The notes beneath the pieces were generated by a model. The model made no database searches, had not been told where the DNA came from, and worked only from the letters and a program-made list of their open reading frames with translations. Source: Zoogloea sp. (lineage in GTDB: Bacteria; Pseudomonadota; Gammaproteobacteria; Burkholderiales; Rhodocyclaceae). From it: a DNA stretch of 64,000 nt. How positions within the stretch are numbered: the stretch's first letter is position 1; every line of letters starts with the position of its first letter. A program made the position numbers and the translations under genes. The stretch covers positions 1,417 through 65,416 of the forward strand of contig NZ_JAOAUU010000096.1 of the NCBI RefSeq assembly GCF_030157465.1. Reading direction: 5' to 3'. Positions 25,820 to 34,884 of the stretch are shown piece after piece.

Positions 25820-25866
25820 ACCCTGCGCCGACAGAGCCGTCCGGACTATGCTAAATTGGTCCGGAT

Positions 25867-26226
25867 ATGCATTCGTACTCATTTCGACCAGCGCGCATGC
25901 TCTGCGCGCTGCTCCTTCCGCTTCTTCTTGCCCCCTGGCAGGCCAGCCGCGCCGAAGCCCTCGGGCGCCTGTTCTTCACCCCGGCCGAGCGGGCCCGAAT
26001 CGACCACCCGCCCAAGGTCGAGCCCCCACCTGTTCCGCCACCCAGGCTGGACGGCATCATCACCCGCAGCGCCGGCGCACCCACCCTCTTCCTTGACGGT
26101 CGGGCCACCCTTGCCAACCCCCGCCAGGTCAGCGCTGGCGACGGCACCGCGCGCATCACGGGCCCCGACGGCCGCAACCACCGCCTGCGCGTAGGCGACC
26201 CGCCGCCCGAGGCCTCGCCCCCCTGA
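25867..26226 (+). CDS. Secreted hypothetical protein of a prepilin cluster, 119 aa
   Basis: The N terminus has a signal peptide (MLCALLLPLLLAPWQASRAEA). The mature part is proline-rich (VEPPPVPPPRLDGIITRS) with a short beta-rich end (LFLDGRATLANPRQVSAGDG). This resembles the periplasmic small PilP/GspC-like accessory segments of type II secretion and MSHA systems, but too short to assign. The stop overlaps the next ATG (TGATG), so it is operonic with the two prepilin-like genes that follow. Confidence 0.75.
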   Translation: MHSYSFRPARMLCALLLPLLLAPWQASRAEALGRLFFTPAERARIDHPPKVEPPPVPPPRLDGIITRSAGAPTLFLDGRATLANPRQVSAGDGTARITGPDGRNHRLRVGDPPPEASPP

Positions 26227-27422
26227 TGCACCGGCAAGCTCACCCGGGCCGTCAGCGCGGCATGTTTCTGCCCGCCCTTGTCGTGCTGCTCGCCGTCGGC
26301 GGGCTCGGCTGGCTGCTCGCCCGCCAGGACAGCACCGCCAGCCGCAACCTCGCCCGTGAAATGCGCACCGCCCAGGCCCTCGGCCTCGCCCGCGAAGCCC
26401 TGCTCGGCTTTGCCGCCACCTATCGCAACAAGGAACACCCCAACTCCGACTTCGGCTACCTGCCCTGCCCCGATCTCGACGGCGACGGTTCATCCGAAAC
26501 CTGCGGCGGCCAGGACCAGACCAGCGTCGGCCGCCTGCCCTACCTCACCCTCAACCTGCCCGACCTGCGCGACGGCGCCGGCGAATGCCTGTGGTACGCC
26601 GTGTCGGGCAGCTTCAAGAACAACCCCAAGCCCGTCGCCCTGAACTGGAACAGCGGCGGCCGCTTCCGCCTTCTGGATGACGGCGGCCGGACAATCGCCC
26701 TCCCCGGTGACGAGGCAGGCCTCGCCGCCGCCATCGTCATCGCCGCAGGTCCGCCACAAGCCGGCCAGGAACGCAGCGCCGGCCCCGAGCGCTGCGGTGG
26801 CGATAACGAGGCAGGCAACATCACCCAGTACGTCGAAGCCATCCGCACCCTTTCGGGCACCGGCGTCATCGACATCCACAGCACCGCGGGCAACGACCGC
26901 ATCGTGACGATCAGCACCGGCGACATCTACCGCCTGCTCAAGGGGCGCCCCAGCTACGGCCCCTGGCTGCAAAAAGTGCTGCAGGCCAGCGCCGACTGCC
27001 TCGCCAAAGCCCGGCTTCCCGCCGTTGTCGGCCCCGAAAGGCGCGGCCCCGTCGAACTCGGCCAGCTGCCCGCCTTCGACACACTGAGCGGCCCGTGCCG
27101 CAACGAAAACCTGCGCGATGCCGCCAACAACTGGTCCGGCGTGATGCGCTACGCCCGTTGCATCGACGACACCGACTGCCTCGCCAGCGCGGGGGGCAAA
27201 TGCCGCGGCGCCCTGATCTTCGCCGGCGAACGCCTCACCGGCGGCGGCGCCCAGCACCGCCAGGGCAGCACCGGCAAAACCGGCATCGACGACTACCTCG
27301 AACCCGCCACCCTCGCCGCCCTCACCACCGGCCAGCTCGCGGCCCTGCCCACCACCATCGCCCTGCCCCTTGCCGACCGGGACAAACCCGTCGCCACCGA
27401 CGTCGCCCTATGCATTCCCTGA
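26226..27422 (+). CDS. Prepilin-like membrane-anchored protein, 398 aa
   Basis: The N terminus is basic and is followed by GMFLPALVVLLAVGGLGWLLA, a type IV prepilin-like helix. It lacks the usual Glu5, so processing by prepilin peptidase is uncertain. The large extracytoplasmic part has several cysteine pairs (LPCPDLDGDGSSETCGG, CIDDTDCLASAGGKC) that may form disulfides. It overlaps the following GFTLVEM-containing prepilin by 13 bases. It is probably a minor pseudopilin or pilus-tip-associated subunit of an unassigned type IV filament. Confidence 0.75.
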   Translation: MHRQAHPGRQRGMFLPALVVLLAVGGLGWLLARQDSTASRNLAREMRTAQALGLAREALLGFAATYRNKEHPNSDFGYLPCPDLDGDGSSETCGGQDQTSVGRLPYLTLNLPDLRDGAGECLWYAVSGSFKNNPKPVALNWNSGGRFRLLDDGGRTIALPGDEAGLAAAIVIAAGPPQAGQERSAGPERCGGDNEAGNITQYVEAIRTLSGTGVIDIHSTAGNDRIVTISTGDIYRLLKGRPSYGPWLQKVLQASADCLAKARLPAVVGPERRGPVELGQLPAFDTLSGPCRNENLRDAANNWSGVMRYARCIDDTDCLASAGGKCRGALIFAGERLTGGGAQHRQGSTGKTGIDDYLEPATLAALTTGQLAALPTTIALPLADRDKPVATDVALCIP

Positions 27423-28141
27423 TCCTCCACCATCCTCGCCAGGCCGGCTTCACCCTCGTCGAAATGGCGATCGTGCTGCTGATCCTGACCCTCCTCGCCA
27501 GCGGCCTCACGGTCGGCCTTTCCGCCCATATGGCTCGCCGCGCCGAAGCCGCAACCGACGACGCCCTCGCCGAAGCCCGCGACGCCCTGCTCGGCCACGT
27601 CGTTCTCCGGCGCTACTTTCCCTGCCCGGCCAAAAGCGCCACCGACGGCGCCGAAGACCGGGACAGCCCGACCACCTGCCGCAAATACGTCGGCCTGCTG
27701 CCCTGGGCCGCCCTCGGCATCCACGGCATCGACGGCTGGGCTCACCGTCTGCGCTATGCGGTTGCCGCCCCCTACGTCAAGGACATCAACCTCTCCGTCG
27801 TGGCGGAAATGGCCAGCCTTGCCGACGGCGCGATAGACATCAAAACCCGCAACATCGACGGCACCGAACTCTTTCTGACCACCACCGGCGGCAAAACCCC
27901 GGTGATCCTTCTCTCTCACGGCCCCAACGGATTCGGCGCCACCGACCAGGACGGCAACCTTCTGGCCGCGCCAACCGGCAGCGACGAAGCCCGCAACGCC
28001 GGCGGCGACGGCAAGCTTTTTTACAGCCGCCCGCTCTCCGAAAACCCCACCGCCCCCGGCGGCGCCTTCGACGACCGCATCACCTGGCTTTCCCCCAACC
28101 TGGTCGCCCACCGCCTGGTCAGCGCCGGCCGCCTGCCCTGA
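27410..28141 (+). CDS. Type IV prepilin/pseudopilin, 243 aa
   Basis: Start at ATG 27410, inside the end of the previous gene. The class III leader and helix HPRQAGFTLVEMAIVLLILTLLASGL contain the G^F-T-L-V-E cleavage motif with Glu5. The globular part has DSPTTCRKYVGLLPWAALGI, also seen in the preceding gene. The long upstream frame in the ORF track is a shadow. No assembly ATPase or platform protein is in the window, so the filament machinery lies elsewhere. Confidence 0.85.
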   Translation: MHSLILHHPRQAGFTLVEMAIVLLILTLLASGLTVGLSAHMARRAEAATDDALAEARDALLGHVVLRRYFPCPAKSATDGAEDRDSPTTCRKYVGLLPWAALGIHGIDGWAHRLRYAVAAPYVKDINLSVVAEMASLADGAIDIKTRNIDGTELFLTTTGGKTPVILLSHGPNGFGATDQDGNLLAAPTGSDEARNAGGDGKLFYSRPLSENPTAPGGAFDDRITWLSPNLVAHRLVSAGRLP

Positions 28142-28279
28142 ATTCTGTCGTCATTAATCGCATCAAAAAGCTTGATTGTGGCGAAACAACTTCCCACATG
28201 CCCGCCCGACGACGGCCTTGACCCTGCTTTCCTGCCTGCGTAAAACTGACTTCCGGGTCAACTCGACGCAGGAAATCCA

Positions 28280-29569
28280 ATGCCGGACCTCCGGCCTCAG
28301 TCAGCGCTTTTTCGCCTCACCCGCACCGTTCTCCAGACCGGCCTGCGCCCGCAGGACGGTGAAGAATTGCAGCTTGCGAAAAACCTCCTGAATCTCGCCA
28401 GCTCACTCTTTGCCATCGCCACGCTGCTCTGGCTGGCCGCCTGCCTCGGCGCCAACAGCTCCCTGCCGGTCGCCGGAGCCGCCGCCGTGCCGCTGCTGGC
28501 CGGGCTCAACCTGGCCCTCTTCGCCCGCCACGGCCACGTCACGCTCTACGCACGCGTGCTGTTCGGCCTGATGCTGGCTTTCCCCGTTGTCACCCAGTGG
28601 CTGCTCGGCCCCGTGCCGGCCGCTTCCGGGCTTCCCCTGTGGGCGGCCCTCGCACCGACCAGCGCACTGCTGTGCCTGGGCGTGGCGGAATCGACACCGT
28701 GGTTCCTTGCCTTTCTGCTGCTCACCGTTGCAGGTGGCCTGTCGGGCAGCACCTCGGGCAACAGCGCCTTCATGGCTCTCCACGTCACGCTGGTCGCCTC
28801 GGTGCTCTACCTGCAACTGCGCTTTGCCATGGGCCGCCGCGGCAAGACCCGCGAGCGCCTTGCCGACGCCCACCGCCAGCTGCGGCAGGAGCAGGAACGC
28901 TCCGAGCGCCTGCTCCTCAACATCCTGCCCGCCCCCATCGCCGCCCGCCTGAAAGACAACTCGGTCACCATCGCCGACGGCCACCCGGAAGTCGTCGTCA
29001 TGTTTGCCGACATCGTCGACTACACCCGCATCGCCAGCGGCATGACCCCGCCCGCGGTGTTCGAGATGCTCAACCGGATCTTCTGCCGCTTCGACGAACT
29101 CTCCGGGCACCACGGCCTCGAGCGCATCAAGACCATCGGTGACGGCTACATGGTGGCCGGCGGACTGCACGCCCACCCCATCGAAGCCCACGCCGCCATG
29201 GCCGCCCTGGCCCTCGACATGCAATCCACCCTGCGCGACCACGAATTCACCGACGGTCTCGCCCTCGAAGTGCGCATCGGCATCGCATCCGGCCCGGTTG
29301 TGGCCGGCGTCGTCGGGCGGGGCAAGTTCATCTACGATCTGTGGGGCGACACGGTCAACCTGGCCCACCGCCTGTGCACTGAAGGCGAACCGAGCGTCAT
29401 CCAGTGCGACAGCCATACCTTCGAGCGCCTGCGCGGCGCCTTCGTGTTTGCCAAGCCGGTTCTGCTGCTGCTCAAGGGCAAGGGCTACGTGCCCGTCTAT
29501 CGCCTCAGAAACCCGCGTATCTTCGCCGTTCCCCCACCCAAAAAATCCCCCACGCCCGCAGCCGCCTGA
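28280..29569 (+). CDS. Class III adenylate cyclase, membrane-bound, 429 aa
   Basis: The N-terminal half (about 35-190) has about six hydrophobic helices, followed by a signalling helix (RERLADAHRQLRQEQERSERLLLNILPAPIA). The cyclase domain (about 235-410) has the metal-binding Asp in MFADIVDYTRIA, the purine-specifying Lys in ERIKTIGDGYM and Asp in YDLWGDTVNLAHR. The Lys/Asp pair predicts ATP rather than GTP as substrate. The gene stands between two prepilin genes, so cAMP control of pilus genes is an attractive idea, as with the Chp system, but unproven. Confidence 0.92.
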   Translation: MPDLRPQSALFRLTRTVLQTGLRPQDGEELQLAKNLLNLASSLFAIATLLWLAACLGANSSLPVAGAAAVPLLAGLNLALFARHGHVTLYARVLFGLMLAFPVVTQWLLGPVPAASGLPLWAALAPTSALLCLGVAESTPWFLAFLLLTVAGGLSGSTSGNSAFMALHVTLVASVLYLQLRFAMGRRGKTRERLADAHRQLRQEQERSERLLLNILPAPIAARLKDNSVTIADGHPEVVVMFADIVDYTRIASGMTPPAVFEMLNRIFCRFDELSGHHGLERIKTIGDGYMVAGGLHAHPIEAHAAMAALALDMQSTLRDHEFTDGLALEVRIGIASGPVVAGVVGRGKFIYDLWGDTVNLAHRLCTEGEPSVIQCDSHTFERLRGAFVFAKPVLLLLKGKGYVPVYRLRNPRIFAVPPPKKSPTPAAA

Positions 29570-29687
29570 CCCTGACAGGGGCTGGCCACAGCCCCAAAAA
29601 ATCCGATCTGCATTAAACTCTCCATCCTGTATGAATAAACATCATCCGGCACCCTGAAGGGCAACCGGAACGGAACGGGAGACTTTC

Positions 29688-30344
29688 ATGAAGAATCGGC
29701 AGCAAGGCTTCACCCTGGTCGAAATCGCCATCGTGCTGGTCATCATCGGGCTGCTGCTCGGGGGTGTGCTCAAGGGACAGGAATTGATCAACAGCGCCAA
29801 GGTCAAGAACGTCATTGGCGAATTCCGCAACGTTTCCACCTATATCTTCGGCTACCAGGACCGCTTCCGGGCCATGCCGGGCGACGATGCCGGCGTTGCC
29901 AACCGCCTTGCCGGCGCAGTAAGGGCCAGCACCGGTGGCACATCAGGCAACGGACGCCTCGAAGGCAGCTGGAACTCGACCACCGCAACGGATGAAAGCG
30001 TGCTGTTCTGGCAGCACGTGCGCCTGGCCAACCTGGCCAGCGGGGATGGACGCAACCCGGCGGGCGATGGCGTGACGATCCTCGACTGGCTCCCGCGCAA
30101 CGCCTTTGGCGGCCGCGTGGGAGTCACCGGCATCAGCCCGCTGGCCGGCTGGAACGGCTCTTTCTTCATCTGCCAGGACAATCTCGCAGGCAGCTTTGCA
30201 CGCCAGATCGACATCGCCCTGGACGACGGCCTGCCCGCCACCGGAACGGTACGCCTGCTTGCCAGCGGAGCAGCCGGTGGCGCGGCAATCGCCCCGGCCG
30301 ACCTCACCGACGCCGGCCTCTACACGGTCTGCGCCGCCTACTAG
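29688..30344 (+). CDS. Type IV prepilin/pseudopilin, 218 aa
   Basis: Class III leader MKNRQQGFTLVEIAIVLVIIGLLLGGVLKGQELI with G^FTLVE cleavage and Glu5. The globular domain is of the larger pseudopilin type, with a Cys pair (FFICQDNL, YTVCAAY) near the C terminus that probably forms the D-region disulfide. GGGAG lies upstream of the ATG. It is transcribed in the same direction as the adenylate cyclase after a 118-bp gap. Confidence 0.9.
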   Translation: MKNRQQGFTLVEIAIVLVIIGLLLGGVLKGQELINSAKVKNVIGEFRNVSTYIFGYQDRFRAMPGDDAGVANRLAGAVRASTGGTSGNGRLEGSWNSTTATDESVLFWQHVRLANLASGDGRNPAGDGVTILDWLPRNAFGGRVGVTGISPLAGWNGSFFICQDNLAGSFARQIDIALDDGLPATGTVRLLASGAAGGAAIAPADLTDAGLYTVCAAY

Positions 30345-30423
30345 TTGTTCAGAGTTGTTCCGCCCCTGCGCCAAGCGCGCGGGCGCCCTGATTTCAGGGG
30401 ATCCAGCACATGGCCGACACCGC

Positions 30424-32400
30424 CTACACGCCCTTGAGCAGGCGGGTTTCGGCGCCAGACAACTGCGACGGCGTCCCCAGCAACACCAGCACATCATCCT
30501 GAGCCAGCCGCATGCCTGGCTCGGGATCGATCAGTCGCACACGCTGCCGGCGCAGCGCGCTGATTTCCACGCCATGCTCCTGGAGACGCAGATCGGCCAG
30601 ACTCTTGCCGATCGCGTTGGCCCCGGCATTCAGCGTCACCGAATGCAGCCGGATTTGCTGACGCTCCTCCAGCGCCTCCTCATGGAGGTGCTCGCCGCCC
30701 CGATACACGCCGCGCAGCAGGTGATAGCGCTCGGCGCGAATCTCCCGGATGCGTTTGAGAATGCGCGGCAACGGAACGCCCACCAGCGCCAGCGCGTGAG
30801 AGGCCAGCATCAGCGACGACTCGACCGCCTCCGGCACCACCTCGGCCGCCCCCGCCTCGCGCAGACGATCGAGGTCCACCTCGTCCGCGGTGCGCACCAC
30901 CACCGGCACATCCGGCCGGCAACTGCGCACCATGCTCATCGCACGTAGCGCGGCCTCGGTGTCGGCATAGGTGATGACCACCACCGACGCCCGCGAGATT
31001 CCGGCCGCCATCAGGGTTTCACGCTTCGCCGCGTCGCCGAACACCACCGTCTCGCCCGCCGCCGCCGCGTCGCGCACCCGCTCCGGGTCGAGATCGAGCG
31101 CGATGTAGGTGATTCCCTCCTGTTCGAGCAGGCGCCCAAGGTATTGGCCATTGCGACCAAAACCGCAGAGGATCGCGTGCTTGTCCACGAACATCGACTG
31201 GGTCGCGATACTGGTCAGCTGGAGCGAACGGCTCATCCATTCGGATGGCACCAGGCGCAACACGATTTTCTCGCTGGCCTGCACGATCAGTGGCGCCAGC
31301 AGCATCGACAATACCAACGCCGCCACCACCACTTGCGACAGCGCAGCCGGCAGCAGTTTCGCCTCGCCGACCTGCGACAGCAGCACGAAGCCGAATTCAC
31401 CGCCCGCACACAACCACAGGCCGGTGCGTGCCGCCGTGCCCTGCGGGCTGCCCAGCATGCGCGAGGCGGCCCCGACGATGACGAACTTCCCGACCAGCAA
31501 GGCCGCCAGCATCGCCAACACCGCCGGCAGGCTGAGGATGATCCGGCCGACATCAAGAAACATGCCGACGGTTACAAAGAACAGGCCCAGCAGCACGTCG
31601 CGGAAAGGCTTGATGTCCTCTTCCACGTGGTAACGGTACTCGGTTTCGGAAATCAGCATGCCGGCCAGAAAGGCGCCCAGCGCCATCGACAGACCGACGA
31701 TTTCGGTCAGCCAGGCCAGGCCCAGCGTGATGAACAAAACGTTCAGCATGAACAGCTCGGCCGATTTCTGCCGCGCAACCAGGTAAAACCAGCGCCGCAT
31801 CAGGCCCTGCCCGAAAAACAGCACCACCCCCAGCAACACCGCCGCCTTTGCCGTTGCCAGCGCCAGCGTGCCGAGCAGCGCATCGGTCGGCTGCGACAGC
31901 GCGGGAATCAGTATCAGCAGGGGCACCACCGCCAGATCCTGAAACAGCAACACGCCTATCGTTTCCCGCCCGTGCTTCGAATCCAGCTCGAGACGATCGG
32001 ACAGCAATTTGGAAAGGATCGCCGTCGACGACATGGCCAGGGTGCCGCCCAGAGCAAAACTCGCGCCCCAGCCCAGTCCGGCCAGCCTGCCGACAAGCAT
32101 GACCAGCACGATCGACGCCAGTACCTGCATCGCCCCAAGCCCGAAGACGATGCGCTTCATGCTGTAAAGCCGCGGCAACGAGAACTCCAGCCCGATCGTG
32201 AACATCAGGAAGACGACCCCGAATTCGGCCAGGTAGCGGGCCCCGCCGGTGTCCGGCATGAGGTTCATCGCATGCGGCCCGACGGCGGCCCCGACCATCA
32301 GGTAGCCAAGCACCGGCGGCAGGTTCAGGGAACGGAAAATCCCGACCACAAGCACAGCGCCGGCAAGCAGGGCGAGCACCAACTCGAGGGTATTGATCAT
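30424..32400 (-). CDS. Kef-type monovalent cation:proton antiporter with RCK domains, 658 aa
   Basis: CPA2 antiporter. Residues about 1-390 form about 12 membrane helices (LNLPPVLGYLMVGAAVGPHA; LLFQDLAVVPLLILIPALS with the conserved QDL). An RCK/TrkA_N domain (about 415-530: AILCGFGRNGQYLGRLLEQEG) follows, and a TrkA_C domain ends the protein (DDVLVLLGTPSQL). I use the ATG at 32400 (MINTLELV); the longer ORF adds a non-conserved N terminus. It is divergent from kdsD, with only 79 bp between. Likely role: K+ or Na+/H+ exchange under NAD(H) or ligand control. Confidence 0.93.
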   Translation of the reverse strand: MINTLELVLALLAGAVLVVGIFRSLNLPPVLGYLMVGAAVGPHAMNLMPDTGGARYLAEFGVVFLMFTIGLEFSLPRLYSMKRIVFGLGAMQVLASIVLVMLVGRLAGLGWGASFALGGTLAMSSTAILSKLLSDRLELDSKHGRETIGVLLFQDLAVVPLLILIPALSQPTDALLGTLALATAKAAVLLGVVLFFGQGLMRRWFYLVARQKSAELFMLNVLFITLGLAWLTEIVGLSMALGAFLAGMLISETEYRYHVEEDIKPFRDVLLGLFFVTVGMFLDVGRIILSLPAVLAMLAALLVGKFVIVGAASRMLGSPQGTAARTGLWLCAGGEFGFVLLSQVGEAKLLPAALSQVVVAALVLSMLLAPLIVQASEKIVLRLVPSEWMSRSLQLTSIATQSMFVDKHAILCGFGRNGQYLGRLLEQEGITYIALDLDPERVRDAAAAGETVVFGDAAKRETLMAAGISRASVVVITYADTEAALRAMSMVRSCRPDVPVVVRTADEVDLDRLREAGAAEVVPEAVESSLMLASHALALVGVPLPRILKRIREIRAERYHLLRGVYRGGEHLHEEALEERQQIRLHSVTLNAGANAIGKSLADLRLQEHGVEISALRRQRVRLIDPEPGMRLAQDDVLVLLGTPSQLSGAETRLLKGV

Positions 32401-32479
32401 GGGGGTTTGCGAGGACGCCCGAAGCGGGCGAAATAGTCGTTCTGATATACTCCTGAGCCCGATTATACCTACGCTGCCC

Positions 32480-33472
32480 ATGAGCTCAGCCCCTATTGCC
32501 GCCCCGCACGACCGCATTCTCGAGCTCGCCCGCCGCGTTCTCGAGATCGAGGCCAACGCGGTTCACGCGCTGGCCGACAGGCTGGATGCAGGCTTCGCGG
32601 CCGCCATCGAGCTGATCCTTGCCTCAAAGGGCCGGGTCATCGTCTCCGGCGTCGGCAAGTCGGGCCACATCGGCCGCAAGTTCGCGGCCACCCTTGCCAG
32701 CACCGGCACCCCGGCCTACTTCGTGCATGCCGCCGAAGCCGCCCACGGCGACCTGGGCATGATCACCGCCGACGACGTGCTGATCGCCATTTCCTACTCC
32801 GGCTCCGGCGAAGAACTCCTCAAGATCGTTCCCCTCGTCAAGCGCCAGGGCGCCCGTCTGATCGCCATCACCGGCAATCCGGAGTCGCCCCTCGCCCTCG
32901 AAGCGGACGTACACCTCGACGGCTCGGTGAAAGAAGAAGCCTGCCCGCTGAACCTGGCCCCCACCGCCAGCACCACCGCGGCCCTCGCCCTGTCCGACGC
33001 CCTCGCGGTGGCCCTCCTTGATGCCCGCGGCTTCGGCGCCGAAGACTTTGCCCGCTCGCACCCGGGCGGCACCCTCGGCCGCCGCCTGCTGACCCACGTG
33101 TCGGATGTGATGCGCAGCGGCAAGGCGGTGCCGCAAGTCCCCGAAAACGCCCTGCTCGCCGACGCCCTGATGGAAATGACCCGCGCCGGCATGGGCATGA
33201 CCGCGATCGTCGATGCCGACCAGCACATCATCGGCATCTACACCGACGGCGATTTGCGGCGCTCCCTCGCCAGCAACTGCGACTTCACCACCGCCCGCGT
33301 GGCCGATGTGATGAGCCGTGGGCCCAAAACGATCCAGGCCGAAGCGCTGGCCGTCGAAGCCGCCGAAATCATGGAAACCCGGCGCATCAGCCAGCTGCTG
33401 GTCACCAACCGGGATGGATGCCTCATCGGCGCCCTCAATCACCACGATCTCATGCTCGCAAAGGTCATCTGA
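32480..33472 (+). CDS. kdsD: Arabinose-5-phosphate isomerase KdsD, 330 aa
   Basis: Converts ribulose-5-phosphate to arabinose-5-phosphate, the first step of KDO synthesis for lipopolysaccharide. The SIS domain (about 45-185: GRVIVSGVGKSGHIGRKFAATLASTGTP ... SYSGSGEE) is followed by tandem CBS domains (about 215-330). The HPGG motif (AEDFARSHPGGTLGRRLL) is diagnostic. Start at ATG 32480; the longer frame reads through the divergent promoter region. In related genomes kdsC follows, but here lptC starts 37 bp downstream. Confidence 0.97.
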   Translation: MSSAPIAAPHDRILELARRVLEIEANAVHALADRLDAGFAAAIELILASKGRVIVSGVGKSGHIGRKFAATLASTGTPAYFVHAAEAAHGDLGMITADDVLIAISYSGSGEELLKIVPLVKRQGARLIAITGNPESPLALEADVHLDGSVKEEACPLNLAPTASTTAALALSDALAVALLDARGFGAEDFARSHPGGTLGRRLLTHVSDVMRSGKAVPQVPENALLADALMEMTRAGMGMTAIVDADQHIIGIYTDGDLRRSLASNCDFTTARVADVMSRGPKTIQAEALAVEAAEIMETRRISQLLVTNRDGCLIGALNHHDLMLAKVI

Positions 33473-33509
33473 TGTCCTTCGCCCTGCCACAACTCATGCA
33501 GAGCCCCCG

Positions 33510-34094
33510 ATGAACGGTCGCGGCCACAGCCTTTTCCCGCTCATCGTGCTGACCCTGCTCGCCGGCGTGTCCGTCTGGCTCGACCGGATAACCCAGCAGG
33601 AGCCGGTTGCCAAGACGGATAGAACCCGCCACGAGGCAGACTTCACCGCCGACAAGCTCACCCTGCGCCGCTTCGACCCCACCGGCAAGATCCAGTACGT
33701 GCTGGTCGCCGACAGCATGGTGCATTACGCCGACGACGAATCCACCGAACTGGTGCGCCCGCGCCTCAACTACCTCAACCGGCCGGAGCCGGTCTGGGTC
33801 GAGTCCAATTTCGCCACCGTCAGCAAGGACGGGGCAACCGTCGTTCTCACCGACGACGTTTTTCTGCGCCGCGCAGCCCACGCCGGCAAGCCGGAATCGA
33901 CGCTGCGCACCGAAGCGATGACCGTCTGGCCCGACGATGAGAAAATGCGTAGCGACAAGCCGGTCACCCTGACCCAGGGCAAGACGGTCATCACCGCCGA
34001 GCGCATGGAAAGCGACAACATCGTTGGCGAAGTCCGGCTGCAAGGCCAGGTCCGCGGCACCCTCTACCGAAATACCCCGACGCCGAAACCATGA
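33510..34094 (+). CDS. lptC: LPS export protein LptC, 194 aa
   Basis: Single-pass inner-membrane protein that passes LPS from LptBFG to LptA. The N-terminal helix is FPLIVLTLLAGVSVWLD, followed by the jellyroll domain (DKLTLRRFDPTGKIQYVLVADSMVHYADDESTEL ... AERMESDN). ATG 33510 overlaps a 13-codon minor ORF from 33473. It overlaps lptA by four bases, so the two are coupled. Confidence 0.93.
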   Translation: MNGRGHSLFPLIVLTLLAGVSVWLDRITQQEPVAKTDRTRHEADFTADKLTLRRFDPTGKIQYVLVADSMVHYADDESTELVRPRLNYLNRPEPVWVESNFATVSKDGATVVLTDDVFLRRAAHAGKPESTLRTEAMTVWPDDEKMRSDKPVTLTQGKTVITAERMESDNIVGEVRLQGQVRGTLYRNTPTPKP

Positions 34095-34645
34095 AACCAG
34101 CCCCCCGGCAGCTCGCCACCCTCGTCACCCTCGCCCTCCTGGCCATCGCCTCACCGGCGGCCCACGCAGAAAAGGCGGACCGCACCAAGCCCGTCAACAT
34201 CGAGGCCGACCGGGTAACGGTGGACGACAAGAACAAGATCCACATCTTCGAAGGCCACGTCGTGCTGACCCAGGGCACACTAACTCTGCGCAGCGACAAA
34301 CTCGTCGTCAGCCAGGACATCGAGGGCTACCAGCGCGGCATTGCCACTGGTGGCGAAGGTGGCCTCGCGCGCTTTCGCCAGAAGCGCGAAGGCAAGAACG
34401 AATGGGTCGAGGGCGAAGGCGAGCGCATCGAACACGACGCCCGCAGCGAACTGTCCCAGTTCTTCCAGCGCGGCCGGGTGAAAAGCGGCACGGACGAAGT
34501 CCGCGGCCAGTACATCCAGTTCAATGGCGCAACCGAAACCTATCTCGTGACCAACGGCCCCAACGCCACGACCATCCCCAGCCAGCAGGGGCGCGTCCAG
34601 GTCACCATCCAGCCCAAGAAGAAAGACGGCGCCACTCTTCCCTGA
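34091..34645 (+). CDS. lptA: LPS periplasmic bridge protein LptA, 184 aa
   Basis: Forms the periplasmic beta-jellyroll bridge that carries LPS to LptD. A signal peptide ends near AHA (LATLVTLALLAIASPAAHAEKADR). The OstA domain covers about 30-160 (VNIEADRVTVDDKNKIHIFEGHVVLTQGTLTLRSDKL ... VRGQYIQFNGATETYLV). In many betaproteobacteria lptB and rpoN follow. Here a phasin gene with its own promoter follows instead, so the conserved cluster stops here. Confidence 0.95.
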   Translation: MKPAPRQLATLVTLALLAIASPAAHAEKADRTKPVNIEADRVTVDDKNKIHIFEGHVVLTQGTLTLRSDKLVVSQDIEGYQRGIATGGEGGLARFRQKREGKNEWVEGEGERIEHDARSELSQFFQRGRVKSGTDEVRGQYIQFNGATETYLVTNGPNATTIPSQQGRVQVTIQPKKKDGATLP

Positions 34646-34743
34646 TCAGTCCGCCCGCGTGCGCAGCCGCTTTCCCGCTGCGCAGCGACCCCGGCGGGCA
34701 GCACGGTCAACCCCATGTTTTAAAACAGGTTTGAACCGCCAGA

Positions 34744-34801
34744 ACATTTTTGCTGCGATGCAACAAAAATGTGTTGACAGCGCCTGCGACGTGAATATAA
34801 T
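34744..34801 (+). promoter_or_regulatory. Sigma70 promoter with PhaR-like palindrome for the phasin gene
   Basis: TTGACA (34774-34779) and TATAAT (34796-34801) are perfect hexamers, 16 bp apart. Directly upstream, ACATTTTTG and CAAAAATGT form perfect 9-bp arms (34744-34772) around CTGCGATGCAA, which resembles the CTGC-N3-GCAG core bound by the PHB-sensing repressor PhaR. A second CTGCAACGCA lies just after the -10. The rest of 34646-34884 shows no gene. Confidence 0.8.
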
Positions 34802-34884
34802 TGACTCCAATGCTGCAACGCACCAAAACGGAGCGCTGCACAACCGGATTCAAGTTAGCAAATTCACTCTAGGAGATTATTACC

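Noticed and set aside
29578-29606. GGGGCTG/CAGCCCC hairpin after the adenylate cyclase gene as a terminator
   Set aside because: The stem is followed by A residues on the + strand and has no T tract on either strand.
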